From contig CAWJEG010000008.1 of assembly GCA_963841845.1 (NCBI GenBank), forward strand, positions 124,001-188,000: DNA of 64,000 nt, written 5' to 3'. This DNA is from CAVVGZ01 sp963841845 (lineage in GTDB: Bacteria; Chloroflexota; Anaerolineae; Anaerolineales; Anaerolineaceae). Positions 9,062-18,213 of the stretch are shown in pieces; the first letter of the stretch is position 1, and each line of letters starts with the position of its first letter. The translations under genes and the position numbers were made by a program. The notes under the pieces are model-generated. The model worked only from the letters and a program-made list of their open reading frames with translations. It was not told where the DNA came from and did no database searches.

Positions 9062-10121
9062 ATGTCAGTAATTACAATTATTGGAGCAGGGGTGATGGGC
9101 ACGGCGATCAGCTGGCCGCTGGCGGATAATCACCACACGATACGATTGGTTGGAACCCACCTGGACCAGGAAATCATCGACAGCATCAAGGCAACCAGGT
9201 TTCACCCAAAATTGCAGCGTGCCGTTCCGGACGAGATAACAGCTTACTCCTTTACAGATATTCCCCAGGCATTGAAAGGTGCTGATGTATTGATCAGCGG
9301 TGTCAGCAGCTTTGGTGTGGAATGGTTTGGCAAAAAGGTCGGTCCTTACATGAAACCTGAGGTTCCAGTTATCGCCATTACCAAAGGTCTTTTTGCCAAG
9401 GAGAATGGTGATCTGCAGATCCTGCCGGACCACCTGAATGATTTGCTGCCTGAAAACAAAAAAGGGAAGATCAGCCTCAATGCCGTAGCTGGACCCTGCA
9501 TTGCCCAGGAATTATCGGCCCGGCGCCAGACTTGTGTCTATTTTTGCGGCCGGGATGAAATGGTACTTAAGGAACTGCGCAGCCTTTTTGCGACGCCTTA
9601 TTACCATGTATTCCTATCTACGGATTTCATTGGTGCTGAGGCTGGTGTTGCCATGAAGAATGCTTATGCTATTTGCATAAATTTTGCAATTGGCAGTTAT
9701 GAAAAAGAGGGACCGGATGGCCTGGCACACATGTATAACCCCCAGGCAGCCCTATTTGCGCAAAGCATGCGTGAAATGAGGGGTTTGGTGGATCTCATGG
9801 GAGGGAAACATGAGGGGCTTATGGAGTTATCCGGAACAGGGGATCTCTATGTGACTGTTTTTGGAGGGCGAAACTCCGGGCTTGGGAAACTGCTTGGAAA
9901 AAATTACTCTTATCAACAAGCACTCCAAAAATTAGCCGGGCAAACCCTTGAAGGGGTAGAAATCATGACGTCGTGTATGCCAGGCTCTCCCCAAGCTCGA
10001 GGAACGCGGCATAGCCAGCCGGGCTAATTTCCCCCTGTTAATGCATCTTTACGATGTCATTTACCATAACGCAGCGGTGAATATTCCCTGGGAGAATTTT
10101 TTCTCAGATATTTTGATGTGA
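9062..10121 (+). CDS. NAD(P)-dependent glycerol-3-phosphate dehydrogenase-like protein (one frameshift)
   Basis: It begins with a Rossmann motif (IIGAGVMGTAISWPLAD) and has GAEAGVAMKNAYAICINFAIG, which carries the active-site lysine of the GpsA family. The family reduces dihydroxyacetone phosphate or oxidises sn-glycerol-3-phosphate. The frame breaks at about 9970-9985. The last part (CQALPKLEERGIASRANFPL to the stop at 10121) lies in another frame and restores a full C-terminal helical domain of about 350 residues in total. Its place inside a PTS cluster suggests it acts on a polyol phosphate taken up there rather than serving lipid synthesis; that is inference, and a housekeeping GpsA could lie elsewhere. 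Confidence 0.82.
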
Positions 10122-10147
10122 TTATTTAAGGAGGGAGGTTTAATGCT

Positions 10148-10459
10148 ATGGCCCGGTATGGAATTACCAAACCACTTGTAAATATAAAACCGGAAGATGT
10201 TTTTGAGGCATCTCAGGCTGCATTTAAGAATATTGGCTGGGAGGTATACAAGCTGCGGTCCATTGCATTCCTGGTAGAAGCCCGCATTACCGGTGATGGG
10301 GATGAGGGCTATGTTTTAGCCAATCTTATTGCCACTGCATTTGGAAACCCTGAAATTAAATTGACCCTGAAAGGGGATACCGCATCTGAGGAAGCGCTTA
10401 AGAAATATGCTGACCAGATCCTGGATGCATTAGAAAAAGCATTGACTCGCAAGAAATAA
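10148..10459 (+). CDS. Small conserved-looking protein of unknown function
   Basis: A 103-residue soluble protein that I cannot assign. The pattern of alternating beta-like stretches (WEVYKLRSIAFLVEARI, PEIKLTLKG) with a final charged helix (YADQILDALEKALTRKK) suggests a compact alpha/beta fold. The start at 10148 follows a strong GGAGGGAGG ribosome site. It is 26 bases after the GpsA-like gene and 112 bases before the alcohol dehydrogenase, in the same direction, so it is likely part of the polyol operon. Confidence 0.65.
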   Translation: MARYGITKPLVNIKPEDVFEASQAAFKNIGWEVYKLRSIAFLVEARITGDGDEGYVLANLIATAFGNPEIKLTLKGDTASEEALKKYADQILDALEKALTRKK

Positions 10460-10571
10460 CCATAATTTACAATTTTGAATCATTATCATCAGGATCCTAA
10501 CCCTTTTCATCATGGGTCTATTTTAAATAATTGGTGATAACAACTGGAGAGCCTGGAGAGGAATCAACAAA

Positions 10572-11654
10572 ATGGACCCAAAAGCAAATAAAAATTTATA
10601 CGATATCCCAAAAACCATGAAAGCAGTTATTTACTATAGAAATGATGACGTCCGCCTTGAAGAGCGACCCGTTCCGGAGATAGGACCCGGTGAAATTCTG
10701 GTAAAAACCGAGGCGGTAGGATTATGCGGCAGCGAATTAACAGAGTACCATATGCTGTCCCGGGCACCCCTGGTAATGGGACATGAACCAACCGGTGTGG
10801 TGGTAAAAATTGGCGAAGGTGTCACCAAGTTCAAGCTGGGAGACCGGGTGGTGGTGCATCATCACGTGGGCTGCATGTCCTGCCACCACTGTCACCGCGG
10901 CAATTTTTCCTTGTGTGAGAACTTCAAGAAATCCCACCTTGACCCGGGAGGCTCATGCGAATATTTCCGTGTCCCTGAAGAAAATACCCGATTGGACACA
11001 CTTAAACTGCCGGATAATATCTCCTTCGAGGTAGGCACCCTGATTGAACCGATGAGCTGTGCGATGCGCGGGGTAAAAATTACCCCGATCCGCCCTGGAG
11101 ATACCGTGGTGGTAATCGGTATGGGTTTTGTTGGCCGGAGCTACCTGGAACTCATACGCCACACACCGGCTGGAAAAATCGTTGTCACTGACCTGAATGA
11201 CTGGCGCCTGGATGAAGCCTTGAAACACGGCGCCACCCACACCATCAATTCGGGCAAGGAGGACCCTGCAGCAAAGCTAAAAGAAATCAATAACGGGTAT
11301 CTTGCAGACGAGGTATTCGTGATTGTTCCCAATATACAGGTTTGGAACCAGGGCATTACCATGGCAGAAAAAGGAGCCACCATCCATTTTGGAACTCCTA
11401 TGCCTCCAGATATGGAATGGATTATCAATCCCAACAAACTGTGGTTCTCAGAGATCAAATTTACCTTCACTTACTCCACGACCCATGTCGAAATGGCTGC
11501 TGTGCTGGACATGATTGCAGCCGGTCACATGGAACCTGAAGCATTAATAACCCACCGCTTTGGAATGGACCAGGTTCCTGAAGCCATACAAATGTATAAA
11601 GATGCCGGCGCATCCCTGAAACAATTGATCATCCCTTCCCTAACAAAGGCATGA
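10572..11654 (+). CDS. Zinc-dependent medium-chain alcohol/polyol dehydrogenase
   Basis: A 360-residue MDR enzyme. Catalytic zinc ligands are seen at Cys52 (LCGSEL) and His71-Glu72 (GHEPTGVV). The four structural zinc cysteines are Cys101, Cys104, Cys107 and Cys115. The nucleotide-binding turn is VVVIGMGFVGRSYLE at about residue 180. The family includes sorbitol, threonine and sugar-phosphate dehydrogenases that oxidise a secondary alcohol with NAD(P). In this cluster it probably oxidises the imported polyol or polyol phosphate. It has an extra N-terminal stretch of about 15 residues before the usual MKAVIYY start, and the ATG at 10614 could be the true start. Confidence 0.87.
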   Translation: MDPKANKNLYDIPKTMKAVIYYRNDDVRLEERPVPEIGPGEILVKTEAVGLCGSELTEYHMLSRAPLVMGHEPTGVVVKIGEGVTKFKLGDRVVVHHHVGCMSCHHCHRGNFSLCENFKKSHLDPGGSCEYFRVPEENTRLDTLKLPDNISFEVGTLIEPMSCAMRGVKITPIRPGDTVVVIGMGFVGRSYLELIRHTPAGKIVVTDLNDWRLDEALKHGATHTINSGKEDPAAKLKEINNGYLADEVFVIVPNIQVWNQGITMAEKGATIHFGTPMPPDMEWIINPNKLWFSEIKFTFTYSTTHVEMAAVLDMIAAGHMEPEALITHRFGMDQVPEAIQMYKDAGASLKQLIIPSLTKA

Positions 11655-11814
11655 CCGTTGGGTATTACAATATGCTTATAGATAGATAACTATCGGTAGG
11701 CTTGCCTGGTTTTACAACTGGTCAGCTCTTTCTGGCTGGATATGAATTAGGATAAAATTTTCGAATAATTTTTGTTGGCGAGAAGACCCGGTAATCTTAG
11801 CAGAGGAGAATTCT

Positions 11815-12825
11815 ATGACCAAAATCAGTCCCCGTGAACGTGTTTGGCAGGCCATACGGCACCAGCAGCCGGACCGTGTCCCCTGGAATTTTCCCTACAC
11901 TGTTCCAACCCGGATTAAACTGGAGGACTATTACGGTACTACGGACTTAAATACCGCGCTGGACCAGCACATCGTCAAATTTCGCGTGCGTCTTCCCTAC
12001 AAGGAAATCCGTCCCGATTTTGAAAGAGATGAATTTGGAGTGACCTGGAACCGGACAGTGGATAAAGACATCGGGGTAGTGGAAGAATATCCTTTAAAAG
12101 ATCCTTCCCTTGAGCATTTTGAATTTCCGGACCCGCATCATCCGGATCGTTTGACTGCCTTGCCCGCATTTATTGCTGCTAATCCGGACCGGTTCAGACT
12201 GGTAAGCGTATCATTTGCTTTATTTGAGCGTGCCTGGATCCTGCGGGGCATGGAAAACCTGATGGTGGATATGCTACAGAACCCGGGTTTTGTAGATGAG
12301 CTGATGGACAGAATAATGGTGTATGACCTGGCTATCCTTGAGGACGTCCTTAAATATGATATCGATGGGGTCAATTTCGGCGATGACTGGGGGCAGCAGT
12401 ATGGGCTGATTTTTGGGCCGCGGTTGTGGCGCCGTTTCATCAAGCCAAGAATTGCACAGTTGTTCAGCCTGCCAAAACAATATGGCAAGGCTGTATTTCT
12501 TCACTCCTGCGGCAAGGTGCAGGAACTCTTCCCGGAACTGATTGAATTGGGATTGGATGTGTTTAATCCATTCCAGCCGGAAGTGATGGACCCGTTCGAA
12601 ATTAAAAAACAGTACGGTACACAGTTGTGCTTCTATGGCGGGGTGAGCATCCAAAGGCTGCTTCCTTACGGCACTCCCGGGCAGATCAAGGAGGAAGTCA
12701 AACACTTGATGGAAGAGGTTGGCAGGGGCGGAGGATATATTGTTGCCCCATCGCATGAAATGCCCGGCGATATTCCAATTGAAAATTTAGTGGCGTTTAT
12801 TGATGCTGTCCGGGAAGAATCTTAA
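11815..12825 (+). CDS. Uroporphyrinogen decarboxylase-family protein
   Basis: A 336-residue TIM-barrel protein of the URO-D superfamily, as shown by PRERVWQAIRHQQPDRVPWN at the N-terminus, FGDDWGQQYGLIFGPRLWRR, VFLHSCGKVQELFPELIE and the terminal PSHEMPGDIPIENLVAFI. A histidine-cysteine pair (LHSCG) is reminiscent of the zinc-binding methyltransferase branch (MtaA/CmuA type) rather than of HemE. The gene lies inside a PTS/polyol cluster, not a haem operon, so a haem role is unlikely. URO-D-like genes often sit in carbohydrate clusters without a known role. An AGAGGAG ribosome site precedes the ATG. Exact reaction unknown. Confidence 0.82.
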   Translation: MTKISPRERVWQAIRHQQPDRVPWNFPYTVPTRIKLEDYYGTTDLNTALDQHIVKFRVRLPYKEIRPDFERDEFGVTWNRTVDKDIGVVEEYPLKDPSLEHFEFPDPHHPDRLTALPAFIAANPDRFRLVSVSFALFERAWILRGMENLMVDMLQNPGFVDELMDRIMVYDLAILEDVLKYDIDGVNFGDDWGQQYGLIFGPRLWRRFIKPRIAQLFSLPKQYGKAVFLHSCGKVQELFPELIELGLDVFNPFQPEVMDPFEIKKQYGTQLCFYGGVSIQRLLPYGTPGQIKEEVKHLMEEVGRGGGYIVAPSHEMPGDIPIENLVAFIDAVREES

Positions 12826-12854
12826 ATATCGGAAGATAGGTGGAAAGCACTTAT

Positions 12855-13655
12855 ATGGAAAATCCAAACTCACTTTATGACCTGCGTGGTTTAATCATAG
12901 ATATGGATGGTGTCCTATGGCACGGAGATAAACCCCTCCCTGGATTGGTGCGCTTCTTTGATGTACTGCGCCAGCGGGGAATTAAATACACCCTGGCGAC
13001 AAATAATAATACCCAGCTTCCGCAGGGTTTCGTGGACAAAGCAGCTTCATTCGGCGTTCAAATCAAATTAGAGGAAGTGCTGACTGCTTCCATCGCCACC
13101 GTGGAATACATGCTAAGCCATTATTCCCCGGGTACCCGGGTATACGTACTCGGTGAAGCACCCCTGAAGAAATTGATTTCAGATGGCGGCTTTACCCTGG
13201 CAGACCAGGATGTGGAGGTGGTGGTGGCCACCATGGACCGGGCGCTGAACTACGAAATGCTTAAAAGGGCCACATTATTGATCCGGGCAGGGGCGGATTT
13301 TATTGGACCCAACCCCGATAAATGTTACCCGACGGTAGAAGGAATCGTCCCGGGAGCCGGGGCGGTTTTAGCTGCCCTGGTTGCCACAACCGACCGGCAG
13401 CCATTGATCATGGGCAAACCTGAAAGGGCCATTTTTGACATCGCCATGCGGCAGATGGACCTGCAGCCTTTCGAAATCGCATCGCTTGGGGACCGCCTGG
13501 ATACGGATATTGAAGGTGGTATCCGCTGCGGGATGAAAACAATTCTCGTCTTGAGTGGTGTTACCACCATGCAAGAAGCTCAAAAAAGTTCCATAAAACC
13601 GGATTGGATTGTTGATGGAATCGAGGAACTTGCATCAGCATTGCGGCATGGATAA
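12855..13655 (+). CDS. HAD-IIA family phosphatase (NagD-like)
   Basis: A 266-residue enzyme. HAD motif I is IDMDGVLWHG (nucleophile Asp16, acid Asp18), motif II is the ATNNNTQ segment, motif III lies in MGKPERAIFD, and motif IV is GDRLDTDIEGG. The cap domain between motifs II and III places it in class IIA with NagD and 4-nitrophenyl phosphatases. It would dephosphorylate a small sugar or polyol phosphate. The ATG at 12855 is preferred because GGTGG lies at a good distance; a GTG at 12840 is possible. It closes the first polyol cluster; about 500 bases follow with no gene. Confidence 0.87.
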   Translation: MENPNSLYDLRGLIIDMDGVLWHGDKPLPGLVRFFDVLRQRGIKYTLATNNNTQLPQGFVDKAASFGVQIKLEEVLTASIATVEYMLSHYSPGTRVYVLGEAPLKKLISDGGFTLADQDVEVVVATMDRALNYEMLKRATLLIRAGADFIGPNPDKCYPTVEGIVPGAGAVLAALVATTDRQPLIMGKPERAIFDIAMRQMDLQPFEIASLGDRLDTDIEGGIRCGMKTILVLSGVTTMQEAQKSSIKPDWIVDGIEELASALRHG

Positions 13656-14078
13656 TCCAGGGAGAGGAATTAATGGCAGGCGTGGATATTAATTCAATGG
13701 CGGACACAGGTCCATATTGAATCCAATAAAAATATGCATGATTGAAACGAAACCATAAATGAGGTGTTATAGAGCATTATCAGATTAATTTAGTCATTTA
13801 CCAGACCAAGCAGCACCGAATATGCAGAATTATTGGGTACATTAACAATTCAACATTGCCTTGCTGGTCAAGAAAATGCCGCAAATAACTTTGTGAAACC
13901 AGCTGTTTCAAGAAAACCGCAAGGAACCTGTAATTTTAATCATATTGGAGAATAAAATCACATATCACTATGGTCGTCCTGGGAAGTAAAACCAATGCCA
14001 GGCATCAATCAGTCTGCATTTGTTGACGATCAATTGACAGGATTCTAAGGATGTGTGATTACACAATCGTTCATTTCC
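13656..14078. other. Intergenic region without a recognisable gene
   Basis: No credible coding frame is seen. A short dyad TGTGATTACACA lies at 14054-14065, about 15 bases before the gut promoter, and could be a regulator site. Otherwise nothing stands out. Confidence 0.4.
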
Positions 14079-14106
14079 TTGCACAAATGTAGAAATTATG
14101 TATAAT
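14079..14106 (+). promoter_or_regulatory. Promoter of the glucitol-type PTS operon
   Basis: TTGCAC at 14079-14084 and a perfect TATAAT at 14101-14106 with a 16-base spacer, about 50 bases before the GutM start. The -35 box overlaps TTGCACA, which resembles the TGCACAT repeats before the other PTS cluster. Confidence 0.6.
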
Positions 14107-14156
14107 GATCATTAATTTATTATTAATTTCAATTTATTGATTGGGAATGATTCCTG

Positions 14157-14636
14157 ATGATGTTCAACAGCACCACCATCTTTATCCTTGGGGGTTTGGC
14201 GCTTGCCTGGCTGATCCAATACTATTTATCCTTTCGGCAGATGCGGCGTTTCTATTCCAGAATATCCTCATTGCGCAAAGAAAAAAAAGGAACATCATCC
14301 ATCGGGATGGCAGGGAGTGCCTGGAAACGGCGTATCTATGCCGTGATCATTTTTGATCAATCGAACCATATCCTGGCTGTGGAGAAGCTCTCCGGCTGGA
14401 CGATTTTTGCCAACCTGAAACCGGTGGACGGCCTGGTTGGAGTAGCATTGGAGGATTTGTTTCTCAAAGAGGCAGAATTATCAGTCCCTTATAATAAGAA
14501 GTTATTTGCCGCCATACAAGATGCAGCCAAGCATGTCCTCGATATGCAGCAAAGAAAGAAGCTTGAACAAAGCCAAATTGAGGAACAAGGCCAATTGATT
14601 GAAGAAACCGCTGTGCCTGACCCTGACAATGCATGA
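14157..14636 (+). CDS. gutM: Glucitol operon activator-like protein
   Basis: A 159-residue protein with an N-terminal membrane segment (about residues 6-25) followed by a cytoplasmic domain containing the GutM signature region (RRFYSRISSL, then AVIIFDQSNHILAVEKLSG). In enteric bacteria GutM activates the glucitol operon, but most homologues, like this one, are membrane-anchored, suggesting a role at the transporter. The C-terminal end is glutamine- and glutamate-rich. It is the first gene of the operon, 51 bases after a clean promoter. Two adjacent ATGs (14157, 14160) are possible starts. Confidence 0.87.
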   Translation: MMFNSTTIFILGGLALAWLIQYYLSFRQMRRFYSRISSLRKEKKGTSSIGMAGSAWKRRIYAVIIFDQSNHILAVEKLSGWTIFANLKPVDGLVGVALEDLFLKEAELSVPYNKKLFAAIQDAAKHVLDMQQRKKLEQSQIEEQGQLIEETAVPDPDNA

Positions 14637-14764
14637 ATGGGAGGCAGAGGCGTTTCAATTTGTAACCAGAGGAGGTGCTTATCGTAAAAATGAGGGGTAG
14701 TTCTTTTCAAAATTTCTTTTTAGAATATTTTATTAATCATTGATAAATAAGAAAGGGGTTCCAT

Positions 14765-15323
14765 ATGGATATATTAGTAAATGCAGCAGTATGGTTTATC
14801 GGCATTTTCCAAGCAGAGTGCCGCGGTATTTACGAGCCTTGTTACAGGCATCATCCCCCTGGTGATTGTGCTGATGACCGCCTTCAATGCAGTCATTGCA
14901 TTGATTGGCTCTGAAAGAATTGACAGGCTCGGTGCGGCGGCGGGCAAGGAAGGCATCGGAGGCATATTTCTCCGCTACCTCATTCTTCCTGTCGTATCCG
15001 TGTTCGTATTAACCAACCCGATGGCTTACACCATGGGCCGTTTTTTACCGGAAAAGTTCAAACCGGGCTTCTACGATGCAGCAGTATCTTATGTCCACCC
15101 GCCGCTTGGCATATTCCCGCATGTTAATCCAGGCGAGCTGTTCGTGTGGCTTGGTATTGCAACCGGCGTGAGCACAGGCTACGGACCCCAAACAATGGCA
15201 GATCTTGCTGTCCGCTATCTGCTGGTAGGCCTGGTGGTTATCTTTATTCGTGGTCTGGTGACTGAACGCATCTATAAGACGTTGTCAGCCCGCAAAGTTG
15301 CAGAAGTTGCAGGGGAGGCATAA
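14765..15323 (+). CDS. srlA: PTS glucitol-type EIIC2 subunit (one frameshift)
   Basis: It reads MDILVNAAVWFIGIFQ from the ATG at 14765, then continues in another frame as SAAVFTSLVTGIIPLVIV, so a single-base shift lies at about 14805-14815. The joined protein is about 185 residues, the usual size of SrlA/GutA, with hydrophobic helices and the loop GKEGIGGIFLRYLILP. It forms half of the membrane channel with the EIIC1 protein encoded next. An AGAAAGGGG ribosome site lies upstream of the ATG. The phrase HVNPGELFVWLGIATGVSTG near the C-terminus is typical of the family. Confidence 0.87.
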
Positions 15324-15328
15324 TTCAA

Positions 15329-15866
15329 ATGGACGGTTTAACTCGATTTATTGAAAAAATTGGTCGTGGTGCCGGAAAGGTTGTTGGCATACTCTATCAG
15401 GCTGGCCGGGATGCTATTGATCAGGTGCTCAAGAATATCCTGCCATTTCATGGCCTTCATCGCCTTCGTTATCGGCTTGATCCTCAAGACCGGTATCGGA
15501 ACCTTGATTGCTAATGCACTGGTACCTTTGGCCAGCAATCCCGTGGGACTTGTCATCATGTCCCTGATTTGCGCCCTGCCTGTTTTGTCCCCGCTGCTCG
15601 GACCAGGCGCAGTCATTGCCCAGATCATCGGTACGATCCTGGGCACATCCTTTGCAACCAAAGCACTCCCGGCCGCTGTGGCCCTGCCCGCTTTGTTTGC
15701 CATCAACCCGCAGGTGGGCTGTGACTTCATTCCAGTTGGTTTAGCTCTTGGAGAAGCAGAGCCCGAAACTGTGGAAATTGGTGTTCCGGCGGTATTGTTC
15801 TCGCGGTTGATCACCGGCCCAATTGCCGTATTAATTGCTTGGGCAGCAAGTGTTGGACTGAATTAA
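15329..15866 (+). CDS. PTS glucitol-type EIIC1 protein, separated from EIIB (one frameshift)
   Basis: Starts MDGLTRFIEKIGRGAGKVV at 15329. The frame breaks at about 15446-15449, where dropping one base joins KNILPF to MAFIAFVIGLILKTGIG. The result is about 178 residues and matches the C-terminal EIIC half of SrlE/GutE, with membrane segments and NPQVGCDFIPVGLALGEAEP. In enteric bacteria this half is fused behind EIIB in one protein; here the EIIB half is a separate gene downstream. It starts five bases after srlA. The hairpin at 15880 lies between it and EIIB. Confidence 0.85.
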
Positions 15867-15879
15867 AATTTTTCAAATT

Positions 15880-15906
15880 GAGGGGTGCGGTTCAACCGCA
15901 CCCCTC
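15880..15906 (+). terminator. Perfect GC-rich hairpin between EIIC1 and EIIB
   Basis: GAGGGGTGCGGTT at 15880-15892 pairs with AACCGCACCCCTC at 15894-15906; two more flanking pairs extend it. There is no strong U-run. Its GGGGTGCGG core resembles the hairpin after the galactitol-type EIIC at 6469, and both follow an EIIC gene. Confidence 0.55.
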
Positions 15907-15944
15907 AAACAACAAAAAAACTAAATTGGAAGCAGGAGTTGGAA

Positions 15945-16319
15945 ATGTCTGAATATAAAAAAGTCAAGATTAAAAGAGGCCCAAAAGGATGGGGCGGACC
16001 ACTCGTGATTGAATGCAAGCCTGGCAAAGATCTCATATATTCCGTGACCGGCGGCGGAATCCACCCGTTGGCCCAGCACATTGCCGATCTCACCGGAGGC
16101 CGTCCTTTTGACGGTTTTAAATCCAAGGCAAAATTTGAAGAAATTGCGGTAGCAGTGATTGACTGCGGCGGCACGGCACGGGTGGGCGTATACCCGATGA
16201 AGAAGGTGCCTACCGTTGATATCTATAACACATCTCCTTCCGGACCATTGTTCCGTTTTATTACAGAAGACCTGTTTGTATCAGGCGTACGCCCTGAAGA
16301 TGTTGAAGTAATTGAATAA
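15945..16319 (+). CDS. PTS glucitol-type EIIB domain as a stand-alone protein
   Basis: A 124-residue protein equivalent to the N-terminal EIIB domain of SrlE: KRGPKGWGGPLVIECKPGK, VAVIDCGGTARVGVYP and a final FVSGVRPEDVEVIE. The cysteine in IDCGGT is the expected phosphorylation site. The ATG at 15945 is chosen because AGGAG precedes it and the family begins here; an upstream in-frame extension overlaps the hairpin and is unlikely. It is encoded after EIIC1, the reverse of the domain order in the fused enteric protein. Confidence 0.87.
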   Translation: MSEYKKVKIKRGPKGWGGPLVIECKPGKDLIYSVTGGGIHPLAQHIADLTGGRPFDGFKSKAKFEEIAVAVIDCGGTARVGVYPMKKVPTVDIYNTSPSGPLFRFITEDLFVSGVRPEDVEVIE

Positions 16320-16332
16320 CAGGTGAGATAAA

Positions 16333-16715
16333 ATGGAAAACGGAGGGGTTGACCAAGTACACAGCAAAAGTCACTGATATTGGACCACTTGTATCGGATT
16401 TTATCGATGCGGGAATACTCGTATTTTTCGGATCCGAAGCGCCGGAAGAGCTGCGGGAGTTTTCCATCATCCACGATGGAACAACTCCTGCTTGAACCAG
16501 TAAGTGCGGGTGACATCATTCACCTGGACGAAGCCCGGTTCAAGGTGCTGGCTGTTGGTGATGTTGCAAACAACAACCTTTCGGCGCTCGGTCATATTAT
16601 CGTGAAATTTAACGGCCAGGAAGTACCTGAAATGCCGGGGGATATTTGCACTGAGATTGGAAAACTTCCTGAAATAAGGGTCGGATCACTGCTTCAAATT
16701 ACCGGTTCCAAGTAG
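16333..16715 (+). CDS. srlB: PTS glucitol-type EIIA component (frameshifted)
   Basis: The N-terminal part TKYTAKVTDIGPLVSDFID and EELREFSIIHDGTTPA reads in one frame, and EPVSAGDIIHLDEARFKVLA to GSLLQITGSK in another, with the break at about 16490. IIHDG holds the candidate phosphorylated histidine, and AVGDVANNNLSALGHIIVKF is the typical GutB core. The start is unclear: the ATG at 16333 is out of frame unless one G is removed from GGGG at 16345-16348, while TTG at 16349 is in frame but too close to the GGAGG. Total length is about 125 residues, normal for GutB. It supplies phosphate to the EIIB protein encoded just upstream. Confidence 0.82.
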
Positions 16716-16810
16716 CACCTTGCGATCGGCTTCCTGGCCTGTTTCAATCGTCCTTATTCCAGGTTATTTATAACCAATTTTTTTTATTTTAACTAATAAG
16801 GAGAAATACA

Positions 16811-18108
16811 ATGTCATACAAGGAACGATTGCAGGAGAGAGCCAAAAAACACGGCAACCTGCGGGTTGGATTGGTTGGGGCAGGCCAGATGGGTACAGGC
16901 TTGATCAGCCAGGTTGAAAAAATGGTTGGGGTGCGGGTTATGGCCACAGCCGATGTGCTGCCATCCCGCGCATACAACGCCTATCTGGAAAGCGATGTAC
17001 CCGCCCATCTCATCACTGAATTAAACGAGGATACAGCCAAAGCATCCGAATTAATTCAATCCGGGCAGCGAATCGCCACCACGGACTCAAAATTCCTTAC
17101 CGCAGATTGGTGCGCTGGATTTAATTGTAGAATGCACCGGTGTCCCGGAAATTGGGGCACGGGTTTGTGAAGCAGCCATTGAAGGCGGCAAAGATATTGT
17201 CAATATGAATGTTGAAACCGACGCCACAATTGGCTATATCCTGGCAAGGAAAGCCAAGGAAAAAGGCGTGATTTATTCATTGATTGCCGGTGATGAACCG
17301 GGTTCTCTCAAGGAACTTTATGACTTTGCCGATGTGCTCGGATTTGAGATTGTGATGGTTGGCAAGGGGAAAAACAATCCCCTTGACCGCACTGCCAATC
17401 CAGATAATCTGGCAGCGCGTGCCAAAGAGCAAAAAGCGAGTGCCAAGATGCTGTGTTCCTTTGTGGATGGAACCAAGACGATGGTTGAGATGACTTCCAT
17501 CGCCAACTCGCTTGGATATGTTCCGGATGTTCCTGGCGCCCATGGACCCAACTGCAGCGTCAAGGAACTGCCGTATAAATTTATTCCCAAGGAAGACGGC
17601 GGTATTCTCAACAACAGACGCGGCATAGTGGATTTTGCCGTGGGTGATGTTGCTCCGGGTGTGTTCGTGATCATCACCACCGACCAGCCCAAAATTATCC
17701 GTGATTTAAAATATTTAAAATTGAACGGCAGTGAAAAATACTGGGCGTTATACCGTCCATACCACCTCTGCAACCTGGAAGCACCAATTTCCGTTGTGCG
17801 GGCAGCCCTGGATCATGAAGAGACCCTGGCAACCCACCGGGTACCCACCAGCTGAGACGGTAGCATACGCCAAGGTTGACTTGAATCCCGGGGATAAAAT
17901 TGATATGCTGGGTGGATTTACCGTATACGGCATGTTTTACCGTGCCGATCAGGCCAGGCAGGAGAATTTGGTGCCGCTGGGACTAACGGTTGGCGGAATT
18001 ATTAGCAAACCGGTCAAAAAGGGACAACCCATTCGTTACGATGATATTGAGCTTAATGAATCCCAGGTTATCTACCGCTTGCGCAAAGAGCAGGATAAAT
18101 TAACCTAA
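16811..18108 (+). CDS. SAF-domain, homoserine dehydrogenase-like oxidoreductase (two frameshifts)
   Basis: It starts MSYKERLQERAKKHG with a Rossmann motif VGLVGAGQMGTGLISQ. The frame shifts at about 17105-17115 (into ALDLIVECTGVPEIGARVC) and again at about 17847 (into ETVAYAKVDLNPGDKI). The middle includes NMNVETDATIGYILARKA and HGPNCSVKELPYKF; the last about 80 residues form a SAF domain. Joined length is about 430. Proteins of this build are annotated as NAD-dependent oxidoreductases with unclear substrates. Being the last gene of the glucitol-type PTS operon, 95 bases after EIIA, it most likely acts on the imported polyol phosphate; no SrlD dehydrogenase is present. An AAGGAG ribosome site lies before the ATG. 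Confidence 0.83.
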
Positions 18109-18170
18109 GAAGGAATTGAATTAAAAGCTAAAGATACCCTGGTTTTACCAGGTAAAATGACTGCTTCCAT

Positions 18171-18213
18171 GCCCGCCCGGCCAGCTCTTGTTTGCTGCAG
18201 GCGGGCTTTTTTT
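18171..18213 (+). terminator. Rho-independent terminator of the gut operon
   Basis: GCCCGCC (18171-18177) pairs with GGCGGGC (18200-18206), followed by seven Ts. It lies 62 bases after the SAF oxidoreductase stop. Confidence 0.85.
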
